Origin: Arthrobacter alpinus
GTDB taxonomy: Bacteria; Actinomycetota; Actinomycetes; Actinomycetales; Micrococcaceae
Direction of reading: 5' to 3'
NCBI RefSeq assembly: GCF_900105965.1
Contig: NZ_FNTV01000001.1
Span: 1,550,001 to 1,614,000 of the forward strand
DNA: 64,000 bases
A model generated the notes under the pieces. That model searched no databases, had not been told where the DNA came from, and worked only from the letters and a program-made list of their open reading frames with translations. Below, one piece after another: positions 49,361-57,166 of the stretch. The position numbers and the translations under genes were made by a program. The stretch's first letter is position 1. Every line of letters starts with the position of its first letter.

Positions 49361-50122
49361 GTGAGCCCGAAAGCCCAACCCCAGCCGTCCCCGCCGCTTC
49401 CTGCGCACCAGCTGGAGACCCCCGGACCCAACAAGTACACCACCCTGGCTCCTGGCCCGGACTTTAGGCACGAGCTGACCATCAAGCGTTCGCGCTTTAT
49501 CACGGTGCTGCGTCGGGTAGATGATGAAACCATGGCTCGGGAGTTGGTCACCGACCTTAGGCGCGAATTTTATGACGCGCGGCATCACTGTTCCGCCTTT
49601 GCGATTGGCGCGGACAGGAGTGTGCAGCGTTCCAATGACGACGGCGAACCGTCCGGCACGGCGGGCGTCCCCATGCTCGATGCACTCGTCAAACGGGAAA
49701 CTCGTTCCGCCGCCTCCCCCGCATCAGCCGCCGCCGACCTCAGCGACGTGTGCGCCGTCGTCGTCCGCTATTTCGGCGGAATTTTGCTTGGCGCGGGCGG
49801 GCTGGTGCGTGCATACTCGGAATCCGTCAGCGCCGCGCTGGATATGGCTCCGCTGGTTCGGCGCGAGCGGCTAAGACTATTCACGATTCACGCGCCACAT
49901 GCCGAAGCCGGGCGGTTGGAGAACGAACTGCGCAGTGCCGGATACGTCATGACGGGCAACAAGTACGACGCCGTCAACACTCATGTTGGGCTGGCCATGG
50001 CCGACGCGGACGCCGTGATCACAGCTGCCGTGGAACGCCTGGCCTCCCTCAGTGCTGGCCGGTGGCACCTGGAAGGCGCTGGCACCGATTGGGTGGACAC
50101 ACCCATGGATTCCGGCCGCTAG
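49361..50122 (+). CDS. yigZ: YigZ/IMPACT-family protein
   Basis: This 253-residue protein has the UPF0029 N-terminal domain: IKRSRFITVLRRVDD near residue 48, FYDARHHCSAFAIG near residue 70, NDDGEPSGTAGVPML near residue 92 and VVRYFGGILLGAGGLVRAY near residue 130. The eukaryotic relative IMPACT controls the eIF2 kinase GCN2; the bacterial role is unknown, possibly ribosome or proteolysis related. A Pro-rich N-terminal extension of about 30 residues precedes the fold. The GTG start is supported by the -10 box 6 nt before it. Confidence 0.9.
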   Translation: MSPKAQPQPSPPLPAHQLETPGPNKYTTLAPGPDFRHELTIKRSRFITVLRRVDDETMARELVTDLRREFYDARHHCSAFAIGADRSVQRSNDDGEPSGTAGVPMLDALVKRETRSAASPASAAADLSDVCAVVVRYFGGILLGAGGLVRAYSESVSAALDMAPLVRRERLRLFTIHAPHAEAGRLENELRSAGYVMTGNKYDAVNTHVGLAMADADAVITAAVERLASLSAGRWHLEGAGTDWVDTPMDSGR

Positions 50123-50182
50123 CTTTCCCGGCCCAGCCGACCGTCAAGGCAGGGCAGGCGGCCCGGGCGTGGTTTGCACGCC

Positions 50183-50240
50183 GTGACTCGTCACATAATG
50201 CCGTTTTGACGATTCAAAGCAGCATTATGTGACGAGTCAC
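50183..50240. repeat. Palindromic repeat, family copy B
   Basis: GTGACTCGTCACATAATGC (50183-50201) is the exact reverse complement of GCATTATGTGACGAGTCAC (50222-50240), a 19-bp stem with a 20-nt loop that can extend pairing (TTTGA/TCAAA). It shares the CA-ATAATGCCGTT core and CATTAT-TGAC arm with copy A at 38681. It lies between the convergent ends of yigZ and rpsA. Confidence 0.8.
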
Positions 50241-50284
50241 CGCGCATTCCCCTGCAAACAAATGCACGTGCTGGGCTTAACAAA

Positions 50285-50316
50285 ACGGGTCCCCCACCCG
50301 AAGGTGAAGGACCCGT
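50285..50316 (-). terminator. Terminator after rpsA
   Basis: ACGGGTCC-CCACC and GGTGA-GGACCCGT arms (50285-50316) form a stem with a CGAA loop. On the minus strand TTTTGTT follows. It begins 32 bp past the rpsA stop. Confidence 0.85.
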
Positions 50317-50348
50317 TCAATGCTGCCGGCCTAGGCCGGAGCCGGAAA

Positions 50349-51830
50349 TTAGTTTCCGGTCAGCTTTTCGCGCAGTGCAGCAAGTGCCTCGTCAGATGCC
50401 AAGGTACCGGCACCGACTTCGGTTGCAGCAGGCTCAGAGGAGTAGGAAGTCCCTGCGGACTCGCCACCTTCTGCGGCGTTGTCAGCAGCTGCATCTTCTG
50501 CAGCGTGCTCGGCAACCTGCTTCTTGTGAGCTTCCCAGCGAGTCTGGGCGTCAGCGTACTGCTGCTCCCAAACGGCGCGCTGGCTCTCGTAGCCTTCAAG
50601 CCACTCGTTGGACTCGGAATCGAAGCCCTCCGGGTACTTGTAGTTGCCTTCTTCGTCGTACTCAGCAACCATGCCGTAGAGTGCGGGATCGAACTCGGTG
50701 GAGTCGACGTCAACACCCTCGTTGGCCTGCTTGAGGGACAGCGAGATGCGGCGGCGTTCCAGGTCGATGTCGATGACCTTGACGAACAGCTCGTCACCAA
50801 CGGAGACAACCTGCTCGGCCAGCTCAACGTGGCGCACGGCCAGCTCGGAGATGTGAACGAGGCCTTCGATGCCGTCTTCAACGCGAACGAACGCACCGAA
50901 CGGAACCAGCTTGGTGACCTTACCCGGTACAACCTGCCCGAGGGCGTGGGTGCGGGCGAAGGTCTGCCACGGGTCTTCCTGCGTAGCCTTGAGCGAGAGC
51001 GATACACGCTCGCGGTCCAGATCCACTTCGAGAACCTCGACGGTGACTTCCTGGCCAACTTCGACAACCTCGGACGGGTGGTCGATGTGCTTCCAGGACA
51101 GCTCGGAAACGTGAACGAGACCGTCTACGCCGCCAAGGTCCACGAATGCACCGAAGTTGACGATGGAGGAAACAACGCCGGGACGAACCTGGCCCTTTTC
51201 CAGCTTGTTGAGGAACGTGGAGCGAACCTCGGACTGGGTCTGCTCGAGCCAGGCACGGCGGGAAAGAACAACGTTGTTGCGGTTCTTGTCCAGCTCGATG
51301 ATCTTGGCTTCGATCTGCTGACCGATGTAGGGAGCCAGGTCGCGCACACGGCGCATCTCGACGAGCGATGCGGGCAGGAAGCCGCGCAGGCCGATGTCGA
51401 GGATAAGACCACCCTTGACCACTTCGATGACGGTACCGGTAACGACGCCGTCTTCTTCCTTGACCTTTTCGATGTCGCCCCAGGCACGCTCGTACTGAGC
51501 GCGCTTCTTGGAGAGGATCAGGCGGCCTTCTTTATCTTCCTTCGTGAGGACCAAGGCTTCGACCTGATCGCCAACGGCGACAACGTCACCGGGATCAACG
51601 TCGTGCTTGATGGACAGCTCACGGGAGGGGATGACACCTTCGGTCTTGTAACCGATGTCGAGCAGAACTTCGTCGCGGTCAACCTTGACAACAATTCCTT
51701 CGACGAGGTCGCCGTCGTTGAAGTACTTGATGGTTGCGTCTACTGCGGCGAGGAATTCTTCAGCAGTACCAATGTCGTTGATTGCAACAACGGGAGTGGT
51801 ACTAGTCTTCTCGGGGGTCGTGATGGTCAT
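50349..51830 (-). CDS. rpsA: 30S ribosomal protein S1
   Basis: The 493-residue protein has four S1 RNA-binding repeats (about residues 35-105, 120-190, 205-275 and 290-360); examples are DGDLVEGIVVKVDRDEVLLDIG (start of repeat 1, in part), PGVVSSIVNFGAFVDLG and PGKVTKLVPFGAFVRVEDG. S1 helps mRNA bind the ribosome. The acidic, Ala-rich tail (residues 420-493) is typical of actinobacterial S1. The ATG at 51830 has only a weak ribosome site, as is usual for S1; the frame open upstream to 51887 is not conserved. Confidence 0.97.
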   Translation of the reverse strand: MTITTPEKTSTTPVVAINDIGTAEEFLAAVDATIKYFNDGDLVEGIVVKVDRDEVLLDIGYKTEGVIPSRELSIKHDVDPGDVVAVGDQVEALVLTKEDKEGRLILSKKRAQYERAWGDIEKVKEEDGVVTGTVIEVVKGGLILDIGLRGFLPASLVEMRRVRDLAPYIGQQIEAKIIELDKNRNNVVLSRRAWLEQTQSEVRSTFLNKLEKGQVRPGVVSSIVNFGAFVDLGGVDGLVHVSELSWKHIDHPSEVVEVGQEVTVEVLEVDLDRERVSLSLKATQEDPWQTFARTHALGQVVPGKVTKLVPFGAFVRVEDGIEGLVHISELAVRHVELAEQVVSVGDELFVKVIDIDLERRRISLSLKQANEGVDVDSTEFDPALYGMVAEYDEEGNYKYPEGFDSESNEWLEGYESQRAVWEQQYADAQTRWEAHKKQVAEHAAEDAAADNAAEGGESAGTSYSSEPAATEVGAGTLASDEALAALREKLTGN

Positions 51831-52236
51831 GTAGTAGGGGCTCCGATGTGGATAGTTGGTTTCGCCGAACCCTAGCAAGTTACGCACATTAGGGTGCGTC
51901 TTGCTGGACAGGGTCCGGAATTATTATGGTTGCAGGGGTTCCTGCGGATTGTTCATACACATTCCGCGCGCGGTAGCGACGGCCTGGCCGTGCCACTTCA
52001 CGCATTACATGCCTACTTAGTCTAGTTGTTTGGGACTAGGAGCGCAAAACCATGTACGACGGCGATAATCGCGTTTGTGAACAGCTCAATCCTGCTGCTT
52101 CTGGGCCCCAGGACATGGTTTTTGCTGGCAGTTTTCCTGTCCGGGACGCCTTTGTGGCCATGATCATAGGCGGGCCCGGTCGCCTGGACCCGTCCGCGCG
52201 GTGAAGCGAACAGGGTGCGGTTTTGCGGACAGCAAA
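51831..52236. other. 406-bp region between rpsA and the Eis-like gene
   Basis: It must contain the rpsA promoter; an AT-rich patch around 51920-51930 (ATTATTATGG) is the best candidate on the minus strand. GCAGG-GGTT-CCTGC near 51933 and ACGCAC/GTGCGT near 51890 are small hairpins in the rpsA leader. A 50-codon plus-strand frame at 52052-52204 is listed apart. I see nothing else. Confidence 0.5.
52052..52204 (+). CDS. Possible small ORF, 50 residues, function unknown
   Basis: I read MYDGDNRVCEQLNPA at the start and GGPGRLDPSAR at the end, 50 residues in all, with AGGAG 10 nt before the ATG. It has one mildly hydrophobic stretch (residues 22-40) and one cysteine. Third codon positions are only moderately GC-rich, so coding is not certain. 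It diverges from rpsA and converges on the Eis-like gene. I recognise no family. It could be non-coding sequence with a chance frame. Confidence 0.3.
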   Translation: MYDGDNRVCEQLNPAASGPQDMVFAGSFPVRDAFVAMIIGGPGRLDPSAR

Positions 52237-53589
52237 CTAGAAGTGCGTGAGGCAGTGCGGGCTTTGAGCTGGGCGGAAGAGGGCATCGAATCGGGTTGCG
52301 GCACCGGCGTGGTGCTCGTGCACGCGTCCGGCCGCCACGAGTGTCTGCGCGGAGACCCCGCCAAGATAGAGGCTGGACAATTCGGCCACCCCCAGGCTTA
52401 GTTCGGGTTCGTTCCCCGCCGCGGTCTCAGATTCATCGACCTTGAGCACTGAAGCTGTACCACCCACAACGGCGATCCGGAAGACGCCCGAGGCGTGGCC
52501 CAACGAGTCGCGAACATCGATGGTGATGGCCCCATCCTGCTGATATGGCCGGGCGGCCAGCGCAGCCGGAACGTCCAGAATGCGCAGCCACAAGAGATCC
52601 TCGGTCTTGATTCGCTTGTAGTCGCGCTTTGAAACCATGGCCCATTCAAGCGGATCAACAACAGGCGCCTGATTCCACTTGATGCAGTCGATAAGATCCA
52701 GTGAACCAAGGAAGTTCCACAACGAGAGGTACGCTTCCTCCGTGGCAGCCAGCATGTCCACAATCTCCACCACGGAGCGGGCGCTGTCCTCCAGGGGCTT
52801 GTAGGTGACGTATCCATCCACTACGCCGGCTTCGTTGTAGTGCAGGGCCGCCCGGATGTTCTTGACGGCTTCCATGGACTCGTAGCTACCCCGGCCGGAG
52901 GCCGTGAGCCGATACATGTCGTGCCGGCCGATCGAGCCGTAGGTGGAGTCGTGCACCTGGGCGAAGACTTCATTGTGCAGGTCGAGGATCATCAGCGCAT
53001 CGGCAACTTCAACACTGCCGTGCCCGGCAGCGGCGGGGTTGTGGAAGGCAATACCACCCTTGACCGCTACCTCCACCTCACATTCGTGTGTGGCCACACC
53101 AAAGCCAAACCTGCCGTAGATAGTGGCTTCGGAAGCCGTCAACGCAGCAATCGAAAGGCCTGCAGCCTTGGCCTGGGCGAGATCGGAGCTCATCATGGCC
53201 CGCAATATCCCACGACGGCGATGGCTGGGCCGCACCGTCACCGCCGTGATCTGGTGGACCGGAAGCAGCCCATCTGCTCCAATGTTGAGGGTCTTGCGGT
53301 GGTAGGCGTAGGTTGCCACGGGGTAGTCCGTACCCCATGCGCCAGCTGGGGTCGCCACGCCGTTGAGATAGGCCCCCGTCACGACGCGCGCGTCGACGCG
53401 CTCGGTCTCTACATAGTGCTTGGACATTTCCGGCGTGGGGATGTTGCCGTAGAAGCCCAAGGCAACTGCCTGTATCCAGTGGGCAACTTCTCCGGGAATT
53501 TCACCGTCCACGAACTGGACAGGAAATGACCGCAGCTCGTAGGGAAATGCCCGCTGGTGGCGGGTTGATGTCTCGTGTGCTGCGGTCAT
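52237..53589 (-). CDS. Eis-like GNAT N-acetyltransferase
   Basis: The 450-residue protein matches the two-GNAT plus sterol-carrier layout of Eis. The N-terminal GNAT (residues about 15-155) has ITAVTVRPSHRRRGILRAMM near 115 (acetyl-CoA loop R-R-G-x-x-R) and ASEATIYGRFGFG near 150. The central part repeats the fold without a good loop, and the C-terminal 110 residues look like an SCP2-type domain ending with a hydrophobic carboxyl terminus. Mycobacterial Eis acetylates aminoglycosides and host proteins; the natural role here is unknown. It starts 14 bp after polA with AAGGA, so it shares the polA transcript. Confidence 0.86.
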   Translation of the reverse strand: MTAAHETSTRHQRAFPYELRSFPVQFVDGEIPGEVAHWIQAVALGFYGNIPTPEMSKHYVETERVDARVVTGAYLNGVATPAGAWGTDYPVATYAYHRKTLNIGADGLLPVHQITAVTVRPSHRRRGILRAMMSSDLAQAKAAGLSIAALTASEATIYGRFGFGVATHECEVEVAVKGGIAFHNPAAAGHGSVEVADALMILDLHNEVFAQVHDSTYGSIGRHDMYRLTASGRGSYESMEAVKNIRAALHYNEAGVVDGYVTYKPLEDSARSVVEIVDMLAATEEAYLSLWNFLGSLDLIDCIKWNQAPVVDPLEWAMVSKRDYKRIKTEDLLWLRILDVPAALAARPYQQDGAITIDVRDSLGHASGVFRIAVVGGTASVLKVDESETAAGNEPELSLGVAELSSLYLGGVSAQTLVAAGRVHEHHAGAATRFDALFRPAQSPHCLTHF

Positions 53590-53603
53590 CTTCAGTCCTT
53601 AGG

Positions 53604-56339
53604 TCAGTGGCCAGCGTCGTTCCAGCTGGCGCCGAGGCCAACTTGAACTTCCAGAGGAACCAGCAGATCCGCTGCGGCTCCCATTTGTTCAACTACGAGA
53701 GTCTTGACGGCCTCAAGCTCGCCAGGCCAGATTTCCAGGATCAATTCATCATGAACCTGCAGCAGCATCCGTGACTTGAGGTCTTTTGCCGTCAGTTCTG
53801 CCGCTACACCGAGCATGGCGTGCTTGATAATGTCTGCCGCGGAGCCCTGGATGGGTGAATTCAAGGCGATGCGCTCGGCTAGTTCACGCAGTTGCCGATC
53901 GGAGCTGGAGAGGTCGGGCAGGTAACGGCGTCGGCCCTCAATGGTGGAGGTGTAGCCGTCCTTGCGCGCCTGTTCGACGACGCCGCGCAGGTAGTCGCGC
54001 ACCCCACCAAAGCGGTCAAAATAGTCCTTGACCAGGGTGCGGGCCTCATCCACGGAGATTTCCAATTGCTTGGACAGGCCAAAGCTTGTCAACCCGTAGG
54101 CCAAGCCGTAGGACATGGCCTTGACCTTCGAGCGCATGGCGGAGGTGACGTCTTCCGGTGCCACACCAAAGACGTGGGAGCCAACATAGCGGTGTAGATC
54201 CTCGCCTTCCGCATATGCCTGAATCAGGCCGGCATCTCCTGAGAGGTGGGCCATGATGCGCATTTCGATCTGTGAGTAATCCGCAGCCAACAGGCATTCA
54301 TATCCCTCACTCACAACGAAGATGTCACGCACCCGGCGGCCTTCTTCGCTGCGGATCGGGATGTTCTGCAGGTTCGGGTTGTTCGAGGACAGCCGCCCGG
54401 TAGCGGCCACGTTTTGGGCGTAGGTGGTGTGGATACGCCCGTCGGAGTCAACCGACTTCTTGAGCGTCTCCACCATCTGCTTCAGCTTGGACGCTTCGCG
54501 GTGCGCCATGAGCTGGGCCAGGAATTCATGCCCGGTCTTTTCCAGCAGCGACTTCAACGAGGCGGCGTCCGTGGTGTATCCGGTCTTGATCTTCTTGGTT
54601 TTGGGCAACCCCAATTCCTCGAACAAGACTTCCTGCAGCTGCTTGGGGGATCCGAGGTTGACCTCGTGGCCAATGGCGGCGTAAGCGGCTTGCTGCGCGG
54701 CGTTCATGGCGGCCGTAAAATCAGCCAGCAGGGTGGTCAACCGCTCCTGTGAGATGTCAATTCCCGTCAGCTCCATGCGGGCTAGCACCGCAGCCAGCGG
54801 CAGTTCCAGATCGCGCAGCAACACCGCGGCGCCGCGTTCCTCGAGGAGCGGCTCGAAGTGCTCGCTGAGCAGCAGCGCCACATACGCACGCTGCACGGCC
54901 TCGCCAAACTTCGCATCAGCTTCAAGGCCAAGGTCCAGCTGGCCGGCATCGGAGGCGGTTCCAGCATCAAAACCGACCTTGAGGTGCACCTGGCTCAGCT
55001 CGTCCAATTCGTAGCTGCGGCGGTCAGGCTGGATCAGATAACCCGACAGAGAGGTGTCATCAACCACGCCATTGAGCGACAGCCCGCGGACGGACAACGC
55101 CTTGAGCGCCTCCTTGTACTCGTGCACCACCTTGGGGGCATCAGAGACTAACCAGGCAGCCACGGCTGAATCCAGCGCAGCATCCGCCGCACCCAGGTCA
55201 ACGACGACGGCGGACTCCTTGCCTACCAGCGCCACCGCGGTGGCCTCGTGCCCCATGCCAACCTTCGCGGCAAGCACGTCAACGGCCACGTTGCCTGTTG
55301 CCGCCGCCAACCAGGCTTCCAATGCCGCAGCCTCGGTGACCACCTGGTGGGCGGGCACCTGGTGCACTTCACCGGCGTCGGCCGTTTCTTCTTCGCCAAA
55401 CAAGTCAAACAGGCGCTTGCGCAGCTGGTTGAACTCGAGGGAGTCGAAGAGTTCCTCGACGGCGTCGCGATCGGGCGCCTGCAGCAAGGTGTCCTCCAGG
55501 GGTACCGGGAGTTCCATGTCGCGCAGCAGGTGGTTCAGGCGGCGGTTGCGCTTGACGTCCTCAACGTGCGCGCGCAGGGACTCGCCAACCTTGCCGCCAA
55601 TGGCGTCCAGGTTTTCAAAGATCCCTTCAAGACCGCCATACTGGTTGATCCATTTGGCGGCCGTCTTGGGTCCCACACCCGGAACACCGGGCAAGTTGTC
55701 GGCGGTTTCTCCGACCAAGGCCGCCAAATCGGAGTACCGGTTGGGCGGCACAAAGTACTTCGCCTCAACGGCCGCCGCGTCCATGGGCGGAATGTCGGAG
55801 ATGCCCTTCTTGGGGTAAAGCACCGAAACCTTGTCAGTGATGAGCTGGAAGGCGTCACGGTCACCGGAAACCACCACCACATCCCAGCCGGCAGCCTCTC
55901 CCTGGGTGGAGAGCGTGGCGATGATGTCATCGGCTTCAAAGCCGTCCACGGAAATGGTGGGAATCTTCATCGCTTCCATGACCTTGATGATCAAATCGAT
56001 CTGGCCGTGGAACTCCTCGGGCGTCTTGTTGCGCCCGCCCTTGTATTCCGTGTACTCCAAGGAGCGGAACGTGGGGGTGTCCAGGTCAAAGGCCACAACC
56101 ACGTGTGTGGGCTTTTGCTGACGAATCATGGTCAGCAACATGGCGGTAAAACCATGGACGGCATTGGTGTATTGGCCGGCCTGAGTCACAAACTTGTCCA
56201 CGGGCATGGCGTAAAAAGCGCGGAAAGCCATGGAATGACCATCGAGGACCAGAAGGCGCGGCGTTGCACCCTCGGCCAGTTCGGTTCCGGGGGTGGCAGT
56301 GGCTGTGGACTGGGGGGCCGTTTTGGCAGATTCACTCAC
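53604..56339 (-). CDS. polA: DNA polymerase I
   Basis: The 911-residue enzyme has an N-terminal 5'-3' exonuclease (residues 25-300; DGFEADDIIA and VVSGDRDAFQL), a degenerate 3'-5' exonuclease region (about 330-510) and the polymerase domain with motif A DYSQIEMRIMAHLSGD, O-helix RSKVKAMSYGLAYG and motif C QVHDELILE. The exonuclease DxE motif reads VDVLA near 354, without the glutamate, so proofreading is probably lost, as in mycobacterial Pol I. The GTG at 56339 is chosen because TAGGCT ends 7 nt before it; ATG 56357 is an alternative. Confidence 0.95.
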   Translation of the reverse strand: MSESAKTAPQSTATATPGTELAEGATPRLLVLDGHSMAFRAFYAMPVDKFVTQAGQYTNAVHGFTAMLLTMIRQQKPTHVVVAFDLDTPTFRSLEYTEYKGGRNKTPEEFHGQIDLIIKVMEAMKIPTISVDGFEADDIIATLSTQGEAAGWDVVVVSGDRDAFQLITDKVSVLYPKKGISDIPPMDAAAVEAKYFVPPNRYSDLAALVGETADNLPGVPGVGPKTAAKWINQYGGLEGIFENLDAIGGKVGESLRAHVEDVKRNRRLNHLLRDMELPVPLEDTLLQAPDRDAVEELFDSLEFNQLRKRLFDLFGEEETADAGEVHQVPAHQVVTEAAALEAWLAAATGNVAVDVLAAKVGMGHEATAVALVGKESAVVVDLGAADAALDSAVAAWLVSDAPKVVHEYKEALKALSVRGLSLNGVVDDTSLSGYLIQPDRRSYELDELSQVHLKVGFDAGTASDAGQLDLGLEADAKFGEAVQRAYVALLLSEHFEPLLEERGAAVLLRDLELPLAAVLARMELTGIDISQERLTTLLADFTAAMNAAQQAAYAAIGHEVNLGSPKQLQEVLFEELGLPKTKKIKTGYTTDAASLKSLLEKTGHEFLAQLMAHREASKLKQMVETLKKSVDSDGRIHTTYAQNVAATGRLSSNNPNLQNIPIRSEEGRRVRDIFVVSEGYECLLAADYSQIEMRIMAHLSGDAGLIQAYAEGEDLHRYVGSHVFGVAPEDVTSAMRSKVKAMSYGLAYGLTSFGLSKQLEISVDEARTLVKDYFDRFGGVRDYLRGVVEQARKDGYTSTIEGRRRYLPDLSSSDRQLRELAERIALNSPIQGSAADIIKHAMLGVAAELTAKDLKSRMLLQVHDELILEIWPGELEAVKTLVVEQMGAAADLLVPLEVQVGLGASWNDAGH

Positions 56340-56346
56340 AAGTGCC

Positions 56347-56352
56347 AGCCTA
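56347..56352 (-). promoter_or_regulatory. -10 box of a probable leaderless polA promoter
   Basis: On the minus strand TAGGCT ends 7 nt before the GTG at 56339. The opposite thioesterase gene starts at 56359, so the polA promoter would reach into that gene. Confidence 0.45.
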
Positions 56353-56358
56353 GTCATC

Positions 56359-56817
56359 ATGAGCGATAAATTCACACTGCACCCCAAGGCCGACGAACTC
56401 ATAGCCGCGGGCATCCCGGCCCACTTCCATTCCGTCTTGGGCCCGCATGGGGTGGGCTCCCTCGTCACCAAGATGGGGATCGTCTTCACCCACATGAGCG
56501 TTGAATCCATGGTTGCCACCATGCCGGTGGAGGGAAACACTCAGGTGACGGGCCTGCTGCACGGCGGGGCACATGTGGTTTTAGCCGAAACCCTAGGGTC
56601 ATTTGCCGCCGCTTTTCATGCCGGAGCCGGCCGGAAAGTTGTAGGTATTGAGATCAATGCCACACATCACCGCGGGGCTTCAAGCGGCCTTGTCACGGGC
56701 ACGGCCGTGCCGATTCACCTTGGCCGCACGCTCACCACACACGAGGTGGTCATGACGGATGAGGCCGGCCGCCGCCTCTCCACCTGTCGGATTACCAACA
56801 TGATTCTGGATCGCTGA
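56359..56817 (+). CDS. PaaI-type hotdog-fold thioesterase
   Basis: This 152-residue protein has the hotdog motif TGLLHGGAHVVLAETLGSFAA (in parts LLHGGAHVVLAETLG) near residue 68, where the Gly-rich turn and Glu act in acyl-CoA hydrolysis, and GIEINATHHRGASSG near residue 95. DHGI/PaaI relatives hydrolyse phenylacetyl-CoA or dihydroxynaphthoyl-CoA in menaquinone synthesis; the substrate here cannot be fixed. Its ATG lies 19 bp from the polA start on the other strand. The frame open upstream lies inside polA. A strong terminator follows. Confidence 0.9.
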   Translation: MSDKFTLHPKADELIAAGIPAHFHSVLGPHGVGSLVTKMGIVFTHMSVESMVATMPVEGNTQVTGLLHGGAHVVLAETLGSFAAAFHAGAGRKVVGIEINATHHRGASSGLVTGTAVPIHLGRTLTTHEVVMTDEAGRRLSTCRITNMILDR

Positions 56818-56841
56818 CGCTCCCCCGAGAACGCATTAAAG

Positions 56842-56899
56842 AACGACGCCGGGCACCTGTCTTTCCGATCATGCGGAAGGACAGGTGCCCGGCGTCGTT
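56842..56899. terminator. Bidirectional terminator after the thioesterase gene and the phosphate operon
   Basis: AACGACGCCGGGCACCTGTC (56842-56861) pairs exactly with its reverse complement at 56880-56899, and the stem extends inward with TTTCCG/CGGAAG. It lies 25 bp after one stop and 13 bp from the other. Confidence 0.9.
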
Positions 56900-56911
56900 G
56901 GTACCGAAACC

Positions 56912-57166
56912 TTAGAAGATGTTGCCGATGATCTCGGCTGCACCCTCATTGAGGAACGGAACAATCAAGATAATTCCGGCAGCGACGGCCAGGATGCAGA
57001 AACCAAAGCAAACGTAGGATCCCCACTTGGCGGCGTGGTTGACACGGCCGTCGTCGTCACCGCTGACGGCCGTGAACCGTACCCCAAGTGAGTACATGGT
57101 GACCACAAATCCCGCACCTACGAGAGTTGTCAGTGCAACTGTGAGGAATGAGAACCAGTTGATCAT
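56912..57166 (-). CDS. Small two-helix membrane protein coupled to the PiT transporter
   Basis: The 84-residue product has two membrane helices (about residues 4-27 and 48-72). The loop between carries SGDDDGRVNHAAKWG, with an acidic run and a histidine. I do not recognise a named family; similar small proteins next to pit genes are usually annotated as hypothetical. Its ATG overlaps the transporter stop by one base (TAATG), so it is made with the transporter. A role as an accessory subunit is inference. Confidence 0.8.
   Translation of the reverse strand: MINWFSFLTVALTTLVGAGFVVTMYSLGVRFTAVSGDDDGRVNHAAKWGSYVCFGFCILAVAAGIILIVPFLNEGAAEIIGNIF

Noticed and set aside
50229..51875. 548-codon plus-strand frame opposite rpsA
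   Set aside because: It is the shadow of rpsA; repeated blocks in it only mirror the S1 repeats.
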